From assembly GCA_023248635.1 (NCBI GenBank), contig JAHFED010000034.1:1-62390 (forward strand): a stretch of 62,390 nucleotides of DNA, written 5' to 3'. Of this stretch, positions 8,425 to 17,448 are shown piece by piece. The stretch is from Myxococcales bacterium. GTDB taxonomy: Bacteria; Myxococcota; UBA727; VGSZ01. The notes beneath the pieces are model-generated. The model was not told where the DNA came from. It did no database searches and saw only the letters and a list, made by a program, of their open reading frames with translations. The position numbers and the translations under genes were made by a program. Numbering within the stretch: position 1 is the first letter of the stretch; each line of letters opens with the position of its first letter.

Positions 8425-8754
8425 GTGGTGAAGCGGCGCGTCGATGTCACCGTCATGGGCTTGCCGCTCTCGGTCCGCACCGAGCGCGACGACGCCTGGG
8501 TGCATGGACTGGCAGCCCAAGTGGGGCGCCGCCTCGAAGAGCTGCGCCGCGGCGCGAAAAACGCCACCACCCAGCAGCTCGCGGTCTTGGTCGCCCTCAA
8601 CCTCGCCGAAGAGCTGGCCGAGGAGCGCGAAAAGACCGCCGAGCTCACCGAGGTCGCCCAAGCCACGCTCGTGCGGGTGCGTGCGGCTCTCGAAGCCCTG
8701 AGCGCCGAAGACGTCGACGAGGCCGAGGAAGATGTCGTCGTCGCCGAGGCCTGA
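8425..8754 (+). CDS. zapA: Cell division protein ZapA
   Basis: The start is one of two adjacent GTG codons (8425 or 8428), with GGGGAGGG 12-19 bases upstream; this gives 108-109 aa, normal for ZapA. The N-terminus RRVDVTVMGLPLSVRTERDD is the ZapA beta strand/turn, followed by helix 1 (VHGLAAQVGRRLEEL), the conserved LAVLVALNLAEEL segment and a C-terminal coiled coil. ZapA tetramers crosslink FtsZ filaments at the cytokinetic ring. The acidic tail (DEAEEDVVVAEA) is an extra. It converges on addA with six bases between stops, and no ssrS-like gap is present. Confidence 0.85.
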   Translation: MVKRRVDVTVMGLPLSVRTERDDAWVHGLAAQVGRRLEELRRGAKNATTQQLAVLVALNLAEELAEEREKTAELTEVAQATLVRVRAALEALSAEDVDEAEEDVVVAEA

Positions 8755-8760
8755 GGGGGC

Positions 8761-11700
8761 TCAAGCGTCGGGCGTCAGCAGCACTTCGACGACCTCGCCC
8801 AGCAGCGGCAGGTGGATCCAAGTAGCGCTCACCGTCTTGCCAGTCCCGGCGCTGACGGCGGCGGCGTAGGCCCGCAACTGACCGGCATAGCCCTCGACGG
8901 CGGCGTCCAAGGTCGTCTTGTGGTCGACGATGACGAAGGCGTCGTTGTGTCCAATCAGCAGATCGATTTGGCCCCGCACCAGGCTCCCCGAGGTCAAGGC
9001 ATGCAGCAGGGGTACCTCCGTGCGCCGCCGGTGTCCGGGCAGCTTGTCGTCGAGAAAAGTCCACAACCGTCGGCCCATCTCGACCAGTCCGGCGTTGTTG
9101 AGCAGGGCCTCGACCTCGAAACGCTGGCGCACGCGGGCTCCCAGACCGTGGCGGTGAGCGTCGTTGTCGGCGTCGCTGAAGGCGTCGACGGCGAGGAAGG
9201 CGTGCACGGCTTGTCCGAGGTGGTTCAGCTCTTCGTAACGCAGCGCCGTCGTCGAGATGGGAGCCCCGAGCGGGTGGCGCGATCCCGCGCGGCCCGTGCC
9301 TGCTTGGGCCGAGGGCTGCTGGAACATGGGGGCGCGGGTCGGCTGCGGGCGGTCGTCGACCGGAGGCAGCATCGAGCTCACCGTGCTCAGCCGCGCCCGG
9401 GCATGGGTCGAGGGAGCATGCACCGCGACGTCGACGTCGACGCCGGCCCAGCGTGCACTGCCTTGCTGACCGGGGGGATCGCAGCACAAGACTCGGTCGT
9501 CGACGACGAGGGCGCTCATCATGCCCCGGGACCAGACGGCGCTGTCGCCGACGACGACGATCCTGTCCTTGGCCCGCGTGAAGCCCACGTAGAGCAAGCG
9601 CAGCGACTCCTGCGTGGCCCCGCGTTTTTGGCGCACCATCTGCGGGGAGTCCTTGAGGTGATCGACCAAGCCGCCGCGGGCCCCGTCGCTGTAGGGCGAC
9701 GGCCACACCCTCAGTCGTCGCCCCAGCAGCGGGTGATCGAGACGGCCGGCCAGCGAGAGGGTGTTTTCGACGACGACGTCGAAAGGCCGCACCCACGGCG
9801 ATCGCCACAGTCCCGTGAGCACGACCACGGGCCACTCGCGCCCCTTGGACTTGTGCCAGGTGAGCACGCTGACCGCGTCGATGCCAGCGACGTCGCCGCG
9901 TTCGTCGTCGGGGTCGTCGTCGTCGTCGCGCAGTCCGCGCAGCTCGGCCAGACGCGCGAGCACACCGGCCACCGTCGGTCCTCGCCCCCCGGCCACGGCG
10001 TCGTCGACGAAACGTACGCACAGGGCCCGGAGCGCAGAGAGATCGGCGAGGCGTTGGGCCCCATCTCCGCTCTTGCCCACCGTGTTGCCCAGGAGGGGGA
10101 GACGATCGCGCAAGCGCAAAACGTCGACGATGCGATCGAAAGCAGCGATAACGCCGGCATGGCGATCAAGAGCGGCGGCATCGACGACAGCGACCACCAG
10201 CGGGTGATCGAGAAAGGCGCGGTGGGGCTCGGCGGCCACGATGCGCGCCAGGAACTCAGCCCCCTCTTTGTCGTCGTCGTCGCTGGCTGAGAGCATGCGC
10301 ACCAACGAGGACGCCGCCAAGGAATCACGACCGTCGAGCCAGAGCGCCAAGGCGGCGGCCACCACCCGAGCCTCGAAGGTTTCGCCAAGACCTCGGCGAC
10401 GCAGCAAGGCGGGCACGCCCCGCGCAGCCAGTGCGGCCGCGATCTGCCGACACGCGAGGTTGGTGCGGCAGAGAATGGCGATGTCTTTGGCTTGGGCCGG
10501 GCGCACGCCCGAGGGAGAGGCGCGCACCAGCGCTTCGCGCGTCGAGAGCATCTCGGCGACACCGGCCGCCGCGAGGTCTGTGTCTTCGCGCTTATCGTCG
10601 TTCAGGCCCTGGGGCTCTTGCCCCCACCTTTCGACGAGCACACCGAGCAGCTTGTCGTTGCCCTCGTCGTCGTCGGCGGGAACCAGCTTGACCGTCTCTT
10701 CGTCGAGCCCGGCTTTTGCGAAGGCCTTGGCGAACACCGCAGACACCGCGCGCACCAGACCAGGCCGGGAGCGATAAGAGGTTCCCAAGCGGTCCGTCGA
10801 CGACGCCCGCTCGGCGAAGCGCGCAAAGAGCTGCGGACTGGCGTCGCGGAAGCCGAAGATCGATTGCTTCTCGTCGCCGACGACGATGGTGCGCTGGGCC
10901 ACGCTCGAGAGCGCGTCGAACAAGGCGAACTGCAGCGGGCTCGTGTCTTGGAATTCATCGACGAGCAGCAACTGCACGCTTTGCTGCAGCTGGGCTCGGG
11001 TCTCATCTCTGGCCAGCAATGAGAGCGCGAGCTTTTCTTGATCGATGAAGTCGACGACGCCGGCTTGGCGCTTGTCTTCGGCGAAGCGGGCCATGGCGCG
11101 TCGCGCGGTGCCAAAGACGAGGTCGATGAGGGCGCAGAGGTCGGCGCGCAGCCGGGGGTGCTGCACGTGGGTCTGAGCGAGCTTCTTCACCCGGCTGTCC
11201 TCGAGGCCGAGCCAGGCGCTCCACGACAAGGGCTCGCCGCGCATGAGGGTGTCTCGGGCCCGGCTCAAGCGGGCGTGTTCGTCGCGGGCGTGGGCCGAGG
11301 CATGGTCGCGGAGCGAAAAGCGTTGCAGCACGTCGTCGAGCCCCACGCGCAAAGCGAGCTCGAGCTCGCCTTCGTTGGCTGCCGGCGGCAGGTTGGCGAC
11401 CAGGGCGTCGCGGCTCTCACAGCGGCTGCGTTCCAGGGCGTCGTCGTCGAGGTCGTTGCTGCGGGCGCGATCGGCCACTTCTTTGCAGAGCTGCTCAAAA
11501 GGCACGCTGCAGCGTTGCTCCAGAGCATCGAGCTGCAGGCGTTCGTCGTTGGTGATGACGGCCTGCAGAGCGTCGTCGAAGAGGGAGGCTGCCGCTCGTT
11601 CGCCGACGGTGCGGATCTCGGGGGGCATGCCGAGGGCGAAGGCGTGTTCCTCGACGAGACGCGCACACACGCTGTGCACGGTGCCGATGCGCGCAGCGGC

Positions 11701-11919
11701 AAGGCGTTGGGCCAAGGAAAGGTGGCCGCGCTCGATCAGGGCTTGGCGCACGCGCGCTTCGAGCTCCGCCGCCGCCGCTCGGGTGTAGGTGACGGCGACG
11801 ACGCCCTCGGGTTCGATCTCTTCACCAGGCTTGTGGTTCAAGAGCGCGCTCACCAGCTCCTCGGCGAGGCGGTGGGTTTTGCCGGTGCCGGCGCCCGCGG
11901 AGATGACGCGAATGTCGCT
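8761..11919 (-). CDS. addA: AddA-type helicase-nuclease (RecB-like)
   Basis: The ATG at 11919 overlaps the TGA of addB (ATGA), giving 1052 aa. UvrD-type motifs appear in order: Walker A SAGAGTGKT, Ia TYTRAAAAEL, Walker B LLVDEFQDTSPLQ, motif III GDEKQSIFGFRDASP, V TWHKSKGREWPVVVL and VI LLYVGFTRAKDR. The C-terminus carries a PD-(D/E)xK nuclease (RGQIDLLIG, then VIVDHKT), as in AddA. With AddB it resects double-strand ends for RecA loading and can degrade foreign DNA. Length and architecture fit the AddA family, and the neighbouring gene is an AddB-type protein, which supports an AddAB assignment over RecBCD. Confidence 0.88.
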   Translation of the reverse strand, partial: SDIRVISAGAGTGKTHRLAEELVSALLNHKPGEEIEPEGVVAVTYTRAAAAELEARVRQALIERGHLSLAQRLAAARIGTVHSVCARLVEEHAFALGMPPEIRTVGERAAASLFDDALQAVITNDERLQLDALEQRCSVPFEQLCKEVADRARSNDLDDDALERSRCESRDALVANLPPAANEGELELALRVGLDDVLQRFSLRDHASAHARDEHARLSRARDTLMRGEPLSWSAWLGLEDSRVKKLAQTHVQHPRLRADLCALIDLVFGTARRAMARFAEDKRQAGVVDFIDQEKLALSLLARDETRAQLQQSVQLLLVDEFQDTSPLQFALFDALSSVAQRTIVVGDEKQSIFGFRDASPQLFARFAERASSTDRLGTSYRSRPGLVRAVSAVFAKAFAKAGLDEETVKLVPADDDEGNDKLLGVLVERWGQEPQGLNDDKREDTDLAAAGVAEMLSTREALVRASPSGVRPAQAKDIAILCRTNLACRQIAAALAARGVPALLRRRGLGETFEARVVAAALALWLDGRDSLAASSLVRMLSASDDDDKEGAEFLARIVAAEPHRAFLDHPLVVAVVDAAALDRHAGVIAAFDRIVDVLRLRDRLPLLGNTVGKSGDGAQRLADLSALRALCVRFVDDAVAGGRGPTVAGVLARLAELRGLRDDDDDPDDERGDVAGIDAVSVLTWHKSKGREWPVVVLTGLWRSPWVRPFDVVVENTLSLAGRLDHPLLGRRLRVWPSPYSDGARGGLVDHLKDSPQMVRQKRGATQESLRLLYVGFTRAKDRIVVVGDSAVWSRGMMSALVVDDRVLCCDPPGQQGSARWAGVDVDVAVHAPSTHARARLSTVSSMLPPVDDRPQPTRAPMFQQPSAQAGTGRAGSRHPLGAPISTTALRYEELNHLGQAVHAFLAVDAFSDADNDAHRHGLGARVRQRFEVEALLNNAGLVEMGRRLWTFLDDKLPGHRRRTEVPLLHALTSGSLVRGQIDLLIGHNDAFVIVDHKTTLDAAVEGYAGQLRAYAAAVSAGTGKTVSATWIHLPLLGEVVEVLLTPDA

Positions 11920-14684
11920 CATGACGCCGAACCCCCGCGCGAGAAAGGCGTGCGCCCACACAACACGTCGGCGGGGCAGCGGGCACAGGGCGGAGCCAGA
12001 CGCAGCCGACCCTGTTCGACGACGGCGACGGCCCCCGGGGCGCTGCCGTCTGCGCCCGGTGCTTCGATCTCGCCAGCTGCCAGGGCGGCGAAGGCGCGGG
12101 TGCGAGCGGCGTCGATGAGCTCCCAGGCGTCCTTCTGGCGGGGACCGACGACGACCTCGGCGCCCACGATGCGGGCATCGGTGGTGATCAGGCGGCGTGA
12201 GCGCAGTTGGAAATACGCCGCCTGGGGCCAGGCCTTGCCCTTGTCACCCGCCATGACCGTGTAGTCGACGAGCTGCACTGCTCCACCCGTGGCGAGCAGC
12301 TCCCGCCGTCCCCGATCGTTGCCGGTCTTGTGATCGATGATGAGGCGGCCCAACGGTCCGTCGACGACGATGTCGGGGGTGCCTCGCAGCTTGCGCGTGG
12401 CTCCGGGCCCGGCGGGAAGCTCGCGCTCGATCTCGGCTTCGACGGCGCTGATGACGTAGGCGTTGTCGCCAAGGATCTGCACCAGGGCCGCTGCTGCCCG
12501 CGCCGCCCTTTCGCGCACGCGCAGCCGCGTCTGCTCCCGCCCCGGCCGAAACCAGGCCCCGGCGCTCTCGAGCGTGACCTCGTCAAAGCAGGCCCGGACC
12601 AGGGCCGCGGCGTCGTCGGCGCCCGCTTTCTCGCCCCTCGCCTGCACCGCCGCGATCTGGGTCAACACCCGGGCGAGCACGGCATGCACGACCTGACCCT
12701 CGAGCTGGCTGCCGCGCGGCAGATGCAAGGGCCGCGGCCGCACCCCGCGCTCGAAGAGCACCGCCCGAAAAGAGCACGAGAGCAGCCGCTCCTCCGACGA
12801 CGGCGACGTCACCTCGCTGGGCCGCACGCTACCGGCGGGGATGCGCCAAGACGCGCGGTGCTGGGGCAACGACGTCGAGGCTGCGCTGGTGGGCGTCACC
12901 CGGGGCACCAGCCCGCGGCGACCTTCTTCGGGGCGCGTCAGCGCGCGCGCGGCACTCTTGCGCTCGGCCTTGGGCAAGCGGGCCATCAACTCGTCCCACA
13001 GGGGATGGGGGTGCAGCTCGCGACCATCATCGGCGCGGCGCGGACAACAGAGGATCAAGCGCACAGCGGTATGATCGAGCGGACGGCGTTGGCTGCGCGC
13101 GTGTTCCGCCGCCCGCAGCGACGTCGACGGCGACACAAATCCCGCCCCGGCCAGCGCCCGCGTCTCATCGGGAGCAAAGGGGCTGCGGGGCAAGCGCGCG
13201 CTTTCGCTGTCAAAGCCCCACCAGACGACGACGTCGGCGGGGCCGCACAGGCTCTGGGGTCGGTCGAGCTTGCGGTGGCCCGCTTGGGCGTCGCGCCGGG
13301 GCAGGGGACGCGTGCCCTCGGTGGCGCTTTGCAAGAGGCGCAGCAGCTGGGGCGGCGTCAACGCCGGCACGTCGAGGGCGATCAAGAGCCGTCGACCGAG
13401 GGTCACTTGGCGGATGGCTGCGCGGTAGGGTGTGCGCTCCTCGTCCTGCCACTCGCGGCTCTGCCGTGCCTGCAACCAGCCCAAGAGCGCCGCCAAGCGA
13501 TCGAGCAACACCGACGTCGACAGCGCCGACGTCGACGCCCCCACGGCCGCGCACTCCGCGTTCCAAGCGGGCACCAACTCGATGAGGCGTGTGCGCAAGC
13601 TCTGCACCCGCGCGGCCGCAGCGACGTCGCCGACCTCGGCGGTGATGCGGCCGAGCAAGCGCTCCAGCCCGGCCTGAAAGCCTCCGCGCACGACTTGGGC
13701 CCGCGCGCTCGGCGCTTTCAGCAGCGTGCGTCGCACCAGCAGGGCGACGTCGCGCGGCACAGGGCTCAAGGGCAGGGCGCACAGCTCGAAGAGGCGCTCG
13801 GGATCGGGATGCTCCGCACCCACGGCGATGATCAAGGGGAGCAGGGCCAGCAGCGCGTCGTCGCCGGCGTCCCCCGCGATGCCCAGGGTGCCGGCCCCCC
13901 GACGGTGCAGCGCTTCGTCGAGGCCGGCGTCGGCGCCGATCACCAGCGCACGTTGTCCGACCAAGAAGGCCGCCACCTCGTCGGCAGCATCGACGGCGGC
14001 GTCGGGCCTCAGCAGCAGCAGGGAACCGTCGCCGGTGAAGGCTCCCCCGAGTCCCTGCCCGGCCTCAGGCGAGAGAAGCCCTCGTCGGGCCCGCGACAAA
14101 TCGCTGTCGTCGTCCTCCACCCCGCGGGGCACCCAGGGGCACTGGGCCGCGCCGCCCTGCTCGAGCGCCCTCAACAGACGCCGCGTCAGGGGCGAGAAAG
14201 TGGCTTGGTCGCCGACCACAGCGACGACGTCGATGCGGGATTGGGCTCCGCCTTCGAGGGCGTCGATCACCGCGCGGGTGCGATCGAGATTGCCGGCCAG
14301 CGATTCGCGCGTGGCTGCATGCACGGCCGCGAGCCGCGGGGGCAGCCGAGCGGGTGCTGTGCCGTCGTCGACGCCGAGGTCCAAGAGGGCATCGCGGGTC
14401 CGCAACAACGATCGCGCAGTGGCCAGTGGATCGACGGTGAGCGAGCGCGCCCAAGGAGCGTTGTCGTCGCCGCCAAGGCGCAAGCGGCGCGCAAGATCGG
14501 CGGCGCGCTCGGCTGCCCGCGGTGGGTCGAGAGACAAGAGACCCAGCCGCACCTCGAGAACATCGGTGAGCCCGCGCGCCCCGACCCAGACCTCATCGAG
14601 CACAGCCGCCCGGCCCGCGCCGACGTCGCCCAGGGGCCCCGGCCACGCTCCCTCGTCAAAGGCCTCACCGAACACGACGCGCAC
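11919..14684 (-). CDS. addB: AddB-type PD-(D/E)xK nuclease with Fe-S cysteines
   Basis: I favour the GTG at 14684, preceded by ACAGG (921 aa); a TTG at 14735 is also open. The long N-terminal part is divergent and lacks a Walker A motif, which fits a helicase-dead AddB-like subunit. The C-terminus has the RecB-family nuclease motif (GTPDIVVDG, then LIIDHKTG). Flanking it are a single Cys in LLSCSFRAVLF and three more in CARCPADVLC; that 1+3 pattern is the [4Fe-4S] staple of AddB nucleases. It is translationally coupled to addA by a 4-bp overlap. The start region is divergent from the OleA-like gene. Confidence 0.82.
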   Translation of the reverse strand: MRVVFGEAFDEGAWPGPLGDVGAGRAAVLDEVWVGARGLTDVLEVRLGLLSLDPPRAAERAADLARRLRLGGDDNAPWARSLTVDPLATARSLLRTRDALLDLGVDDGTAPARLPPRLAAVHAATRESLAGNLDRTRAVIDALEGGAQSRIDVVAVVGDQATFSPLTRRLLRALEQGGAAQCPWVPRGVEDDDSDLSRARRGLLSPEAGQGLGGAFTGDGSLLLLRPDAAVDAADEVAAFLVGQRALVIGADAGLDEALHRRGAGTLGIAGDAGDDALLALLPLIIAVGAEHPDPERLFELCALPLSPVPRDVALLVRRTLLKAPSARAQVVRGGFQAGLERLLGRITAEVGDVAAAARVQSLRTRLIELVPAWNAECAAVGASTSALSTSVLLDRLAALLGWLQARQSREWQDEERTPYRAAIRQVTLGRRLLIALDVPALTPPQLLRLLQSATEGTRPLPRRDAQAGHRKLDRPQSLCGPADVVVWWGFDSESARLPRSPFAPDETRALAGAGFVSPSTSLRAAEHARSQRRPLDHTAVRLILCCPRRADDGRELHPHPLWDELMARLPKAERKSAARALTRPEEGRRGLVPRVTPTSAASTSLPQHRASWRIPAGSVRPSEVTSPSSEERLLSCSFRAVLFERGVRPRPLHLPRGSQLEGQVVHAVLARVLTQIAAVQARGEKAGADDAAALVRACFDEVTLESAGAWFRPGREQTRLRVRERAARAAAALVQILGDNAYVISAVEAEIERELPAGPGATRKLRGTPDIVVDGPLGRLIIDHKTGNDRGRRELLATGGAVQLVDYTVMAGDKGKAWPQAAYFQLRSRRLITTDARIVGAEVVVGPRQKDAWELIDAARTRAFAALAAGEIEAPGADGSAPGAVAVVEQGRLRLAPPCARCPADVLCGRTPFSRGGSAS

Positions 14685-14749
14685 GCTGCGCCTGTAGCAG
14701 CCGATGCTCGCAACGAGAACCGCGGCGAGGTCCAACTGATGACCAGACC

Positions 14750-15823
14750 ATGACCGAAGATCGCGTTGACGACGTCGCCGGGAGCGGCGATGTCAGGCTC
14801 GTGTATCGCCACGTCCGCATCGAAGCGCTCGCGCACACCGTTCCCCCGCATCGGGTGGGATCCGCCGCTCTCGAAGCCGAGCTCCAAGAGACCTACGCCC
14901 GCATCGGCATCCCTCCCACCTATCTCGAGACCCTGGTGGGCGTGAAGGCGCGTCGTTTTTGGGACGAGGGGGCAGCCATCGACGTCCTCGCCGCCGACGT
15001 CGCCCGCAAGGTGGTGGCCCAGCGTCCCGATCTGAGCATCGGCATGTGTGTGTCGGCGTCGGTGTGCAAGGACTACATCGAGCCCTCCGTCGCCGCGCTG
15101 GTGGCGGGCCACCTCGGGCTCAGCCCCGAATGCCAGACCTTCGACGTCGCCAACGCTTGCTTGGGCTTTCTCACCGCCATGGACCTGTGCGCGCGTCGCA
15201 TCGAGAGCGGCGAGATCGATGCCGCCGTCGTCGTCGCCGCCGAGAGCTCGCGGCACGTCGTCACCAACACGGTGAACCGGCTCAAGCAGCCCGACATCAC
15301 GCTGGAGGACTTCCGCGAGTCGCTCCCCACGCTCACGCTGGGGTCGGCGTCGGTGGCCCTGCTGCTGGTGAACGAAAAGGTGGCGACGACGACGCACCGC
15401 CTCAACGGTGTGGTGACCCGCGCCGATCCCGCCAGCAGCCGCATCTGCATCGGCACGGCCGAGTGGATGAAGACCGACGGCCAAGCGCTGCTGAAAAACG
15501 GCATCGAGTTGGCGGCGCGCACCTGGGCCGTGGCCAGCGAGCGCTTCTCGTGGACAGTGCCCACCATCGCGCAGTTTCTCTGCCACCAGGTCGGCGCGCG
15601 CCACCTCGCGTCCTTGTGCAAGAGGCTCGAACTTCCCGTCGACAAAGCCTTCCTCACCTACCCCGAGCTGGGCAACACGGGATCGGCGGCGGTGCCGATG
15701 GCGTTGTCGTTGGCCGTGTCTGGTTGGGAGCACGCGCCGGCGGCCGTGAAAGAGGGCGATCGCCTCGCGCTCATGGGCATCGGCTCGGGCCTGGCGGTCT
15801 CGATGATGGATGTGAGCTGGTAG
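14750..15823 (+). CDS. OleA/FabH-like thiolase-fold ketosynthase III
   Basis: A 357-aa protein of the 3-oxoacyl-ACP synthase III family. The catalytic triad is visible: Cys in NACLGFL, His in LCHQVGARH and Asn in LGNTGSAAVP. The segment SASVCKDYIEPSVAALVAGH is closer to OleA, which condenses two acyl-CoAs head-to-head, than to FabH. The extended N-terminus is also OleA-like. OleB, C and D homologues are not in this window, so an olefin or beta-lactone pathway is not established here. It could also act as a KASIII priming enzyme. It is the first gene to the right of the addAB promoter region and converges with preT. Confidence 0.75.
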   Translation: MTEDRVDDVAGSGDVRLVYRHVRIEALAHTVPPHRVGSAALEAELQETYARIGIPPTYLETLVGVKARRFWDEGAAIDVLAADVARKVVAQRPDLSIGMCVSASVCKDYIEPSVAALVAGHLGLSPECQTFDVANACLGFLTAMDLCARRIESGEIDAAVVVAAESSRHVVTNTVNRLKQPDITLEDFRESLPTLTLGSASVALLLVNEKVATTTHRLNGVVTRADPASSRICIGTAEWMKTDGQALLKNGIELAARTWAVASERFSWTVPTIAQFLCHQVGARHLASLCKRLELPVDKAFLTYPELGNTGSAAVPMALSLAVSGWEHAPAAVKEGDRLALMGIGSGLAVSMMDVSW

Positions 15824-15824
15824 A

Positions 15825-15889
15825 GTTCTGGATGCGCTCTAGAACGCCGAACAGGTTGAATCGAGCATCACGCCGCCACCGTTCGATTC
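15825..15889. terminator. Two stem-loops between convergent genes
   Basis: GTTCT (15825-15829) pairs with AGAAC (15841-15845). A second stem of GAATCGA (15858-15864) pairs with TCGATTC (15883-15889). They occupy the 73-bp convergent gap and could terminate both transcripts. Neither has a clear T-run. Confidence 0.35.
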
Positions 15890-15896
15890 TGATTGC

Positions 15897-17264
15897 TCAG
15901 GTGCTGAAGGCCGCGTGCATGGAACGCGCAGCGCGAACGCCGTCGGCCGCAGCGTTCACGATCTCTTTGCCGCCGTTGACGCAGTCGCCGCCGGCCCAGA
16001 CTTTTTCCCTGGAGGTTTTGCGGTTCTCGTCGACCACCAGGCGGCCTTTGTCGTCGACGTCGAGGCCGAAGCCCTTCAGCGCTGCGCTGCGCTTTTCCTG
16101 ACCGATGGCCTTGATGATGAGCCCCGCAGGCAGATGGGTCGCGTTGCCGTCGTCGTCTTTCACCAGCAGCCCAGTCGCTGCGCCGCTGCCGGTGACCTCG
16201 ATGGGCGAGGACCAAAACACGAAGGAGCAGCCGTCGTTGCGCGCCAGCTCCATCTCGTAGGCGTAGGCCGACACGTCCTCGGGACCGCGGCGGTAGACGA
16301 AGGTGACCTCGCGGGCCCCCAAGCGGCGGGCCTGGGTTGCGGCGTCGACGGCGGTGTTGCCCGCGCCGATGACCAGCACCTGATCGGGCACATTGAATTG
16401 CCCGTAGGGTTTCTCTTTCAAGTGCTCAATGAAAGTCAGAGCATCGACGACGCCGGCGTTGTCCTCCCCCTTGATGCCCAGGCGGTTGGTGCCGCCGAGG
16501 CCGAAGCCGACGAATACGCCATCGTAGCCCTGGACGACGTCGTCGAATGAGATGTCTTTTCCGATGACAATATTGGTCTTCAATGTGACACCAAGCTTGA
16601 GGATGGTGTCGGCTTCGGCGAGGGCGGTCCGGGGCGTCAGCTTGTATTGGGCGATGCCGTAGGTGTTGAGACCGCCGGGCTTGGGCTTGGCCTCGAAGAC
16701 AACGACGTCGTGGCCGTAGCGGCGCAGCTCTTGGGCACAAGAGAGCCCCGCGGGTCCTGCACCCAGCACGGCGACTTTCTTCCCCGTCGACGGCGGCGGT
16801 GTGAAGAGGAGGAAGGAGTGGTCGAGCAAAGCATCGGTGGCGTGGCGCTGCAGGCGGGCGATTTGAATCGGCTTGCTGCCCTGGCCGTGCATCACGCAGG
16901 AGCCCTCGCACAGCACTTCGACCGGACAAGCGCGAGCGCAGGAGTGGCCCATGGGGTTGGCGTCGAGGATCACCCGCGCCGAGCCGCGCAGGTTGTCGCT
17001 TTGGATCTTCTTGATGAAGCCCGGCACGTCGATGTGCGTGGGGCAGGCGATGGTACAGGGCGCGTCGTAGCAAAAGAGGCAGCGACCGCTCTCGGCGAAG
17101 GCTTCGGCCTTGGTCATCGCTGGATCGAGATCGGCGAAGTTGGCGGCGACGTCGTCGGCGTCGAGCCTGAGGTGGGGAGGGGCCACGCGGATGCCGCTCT
17201 TGGGCCGGGCCGATGGCTCAGACATCGGAACTGTGGGTTTGTCGGTGCCGTGCGCGTGCGTCAT
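15897..17264 (-). CDS. preT: PreT/GltD-type FAD-NAD(P) oxidoreductase with Fe-S domain
   Basis: The ATG at 17264 follows GGGAG and gives 455 aa; the open frame extends to 17348. The N-terminal domain has the cysteine array of PreT and glutamate synthase small subunit: CLFCYDAPCTIACPTHIDVP, then CARACPVEVLCEGSC. This binds two [4Fe-4S] clusters. An FAD-binding GAGPAGLS motif and an NAD(P) motif GAGNTAVDAA follow, with a final GGDCVNGG FAD contact. PreT pairs with PreA to reduce pyrimidines in E. coli. No preA is adjacent here, so it may serve another electron-transfer partner. Confidence 0.78.
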   Translation of the reverse strand: MTHAHGTDKPTVPMSEPSARPKSGIRVAPPHLRLDADDVAANFADLDPAMTKAEAFAESGRCLFCYDAPCTIACPTHIDVPGFIKKIQSDNLRGSARVILDANPMGHSCARACPVEVLCEGSCVMHGQGSKPIQIARLQRHATDALLDHSFLLFTPPPSTGKKVAVLGAGPAGLSCAQELRRYGHDVVVFEAKPKPGGLNTYGIAQYKLTPRTALAEADTILKLGVTLKTNIVIGKDISFDDVVQGYDGVFVGFGLGGTNRLGIKGEDNAGVVDALTFIEHLKEKPYGQFNVPDQVLVIGAGNTAVDAATQARRLGAREVTFVYRRGPEDVSAYAYEMELARNDGCSFVFWSSPIEVTGSGAATGLLVKDDDGNATHLPAGLIIKAIGQEKRSAALKGFGLDVDDKGRLVVDENRKTSREKVWAGGDCVNGGKEIVNAAADGVRAARSMHAAFST

Positions 17265-17448
17265 GGCTGCTTTCTCCCTGGCTCGGTCTGACGTGGGAAG
17301 GGCTGAAGCGTGATGGCACGCCGCATGACCACAGTCGCCGGGGCGCACGGGCGGGTGGAGGGTCGTCGACGAGAGCCGCTCAGGTCAACCCCCGACCGAC
17401 TGGCCGGCGGATTGGCACTCGGCGCTCTGCTTGTGGTTGAATCGGCCC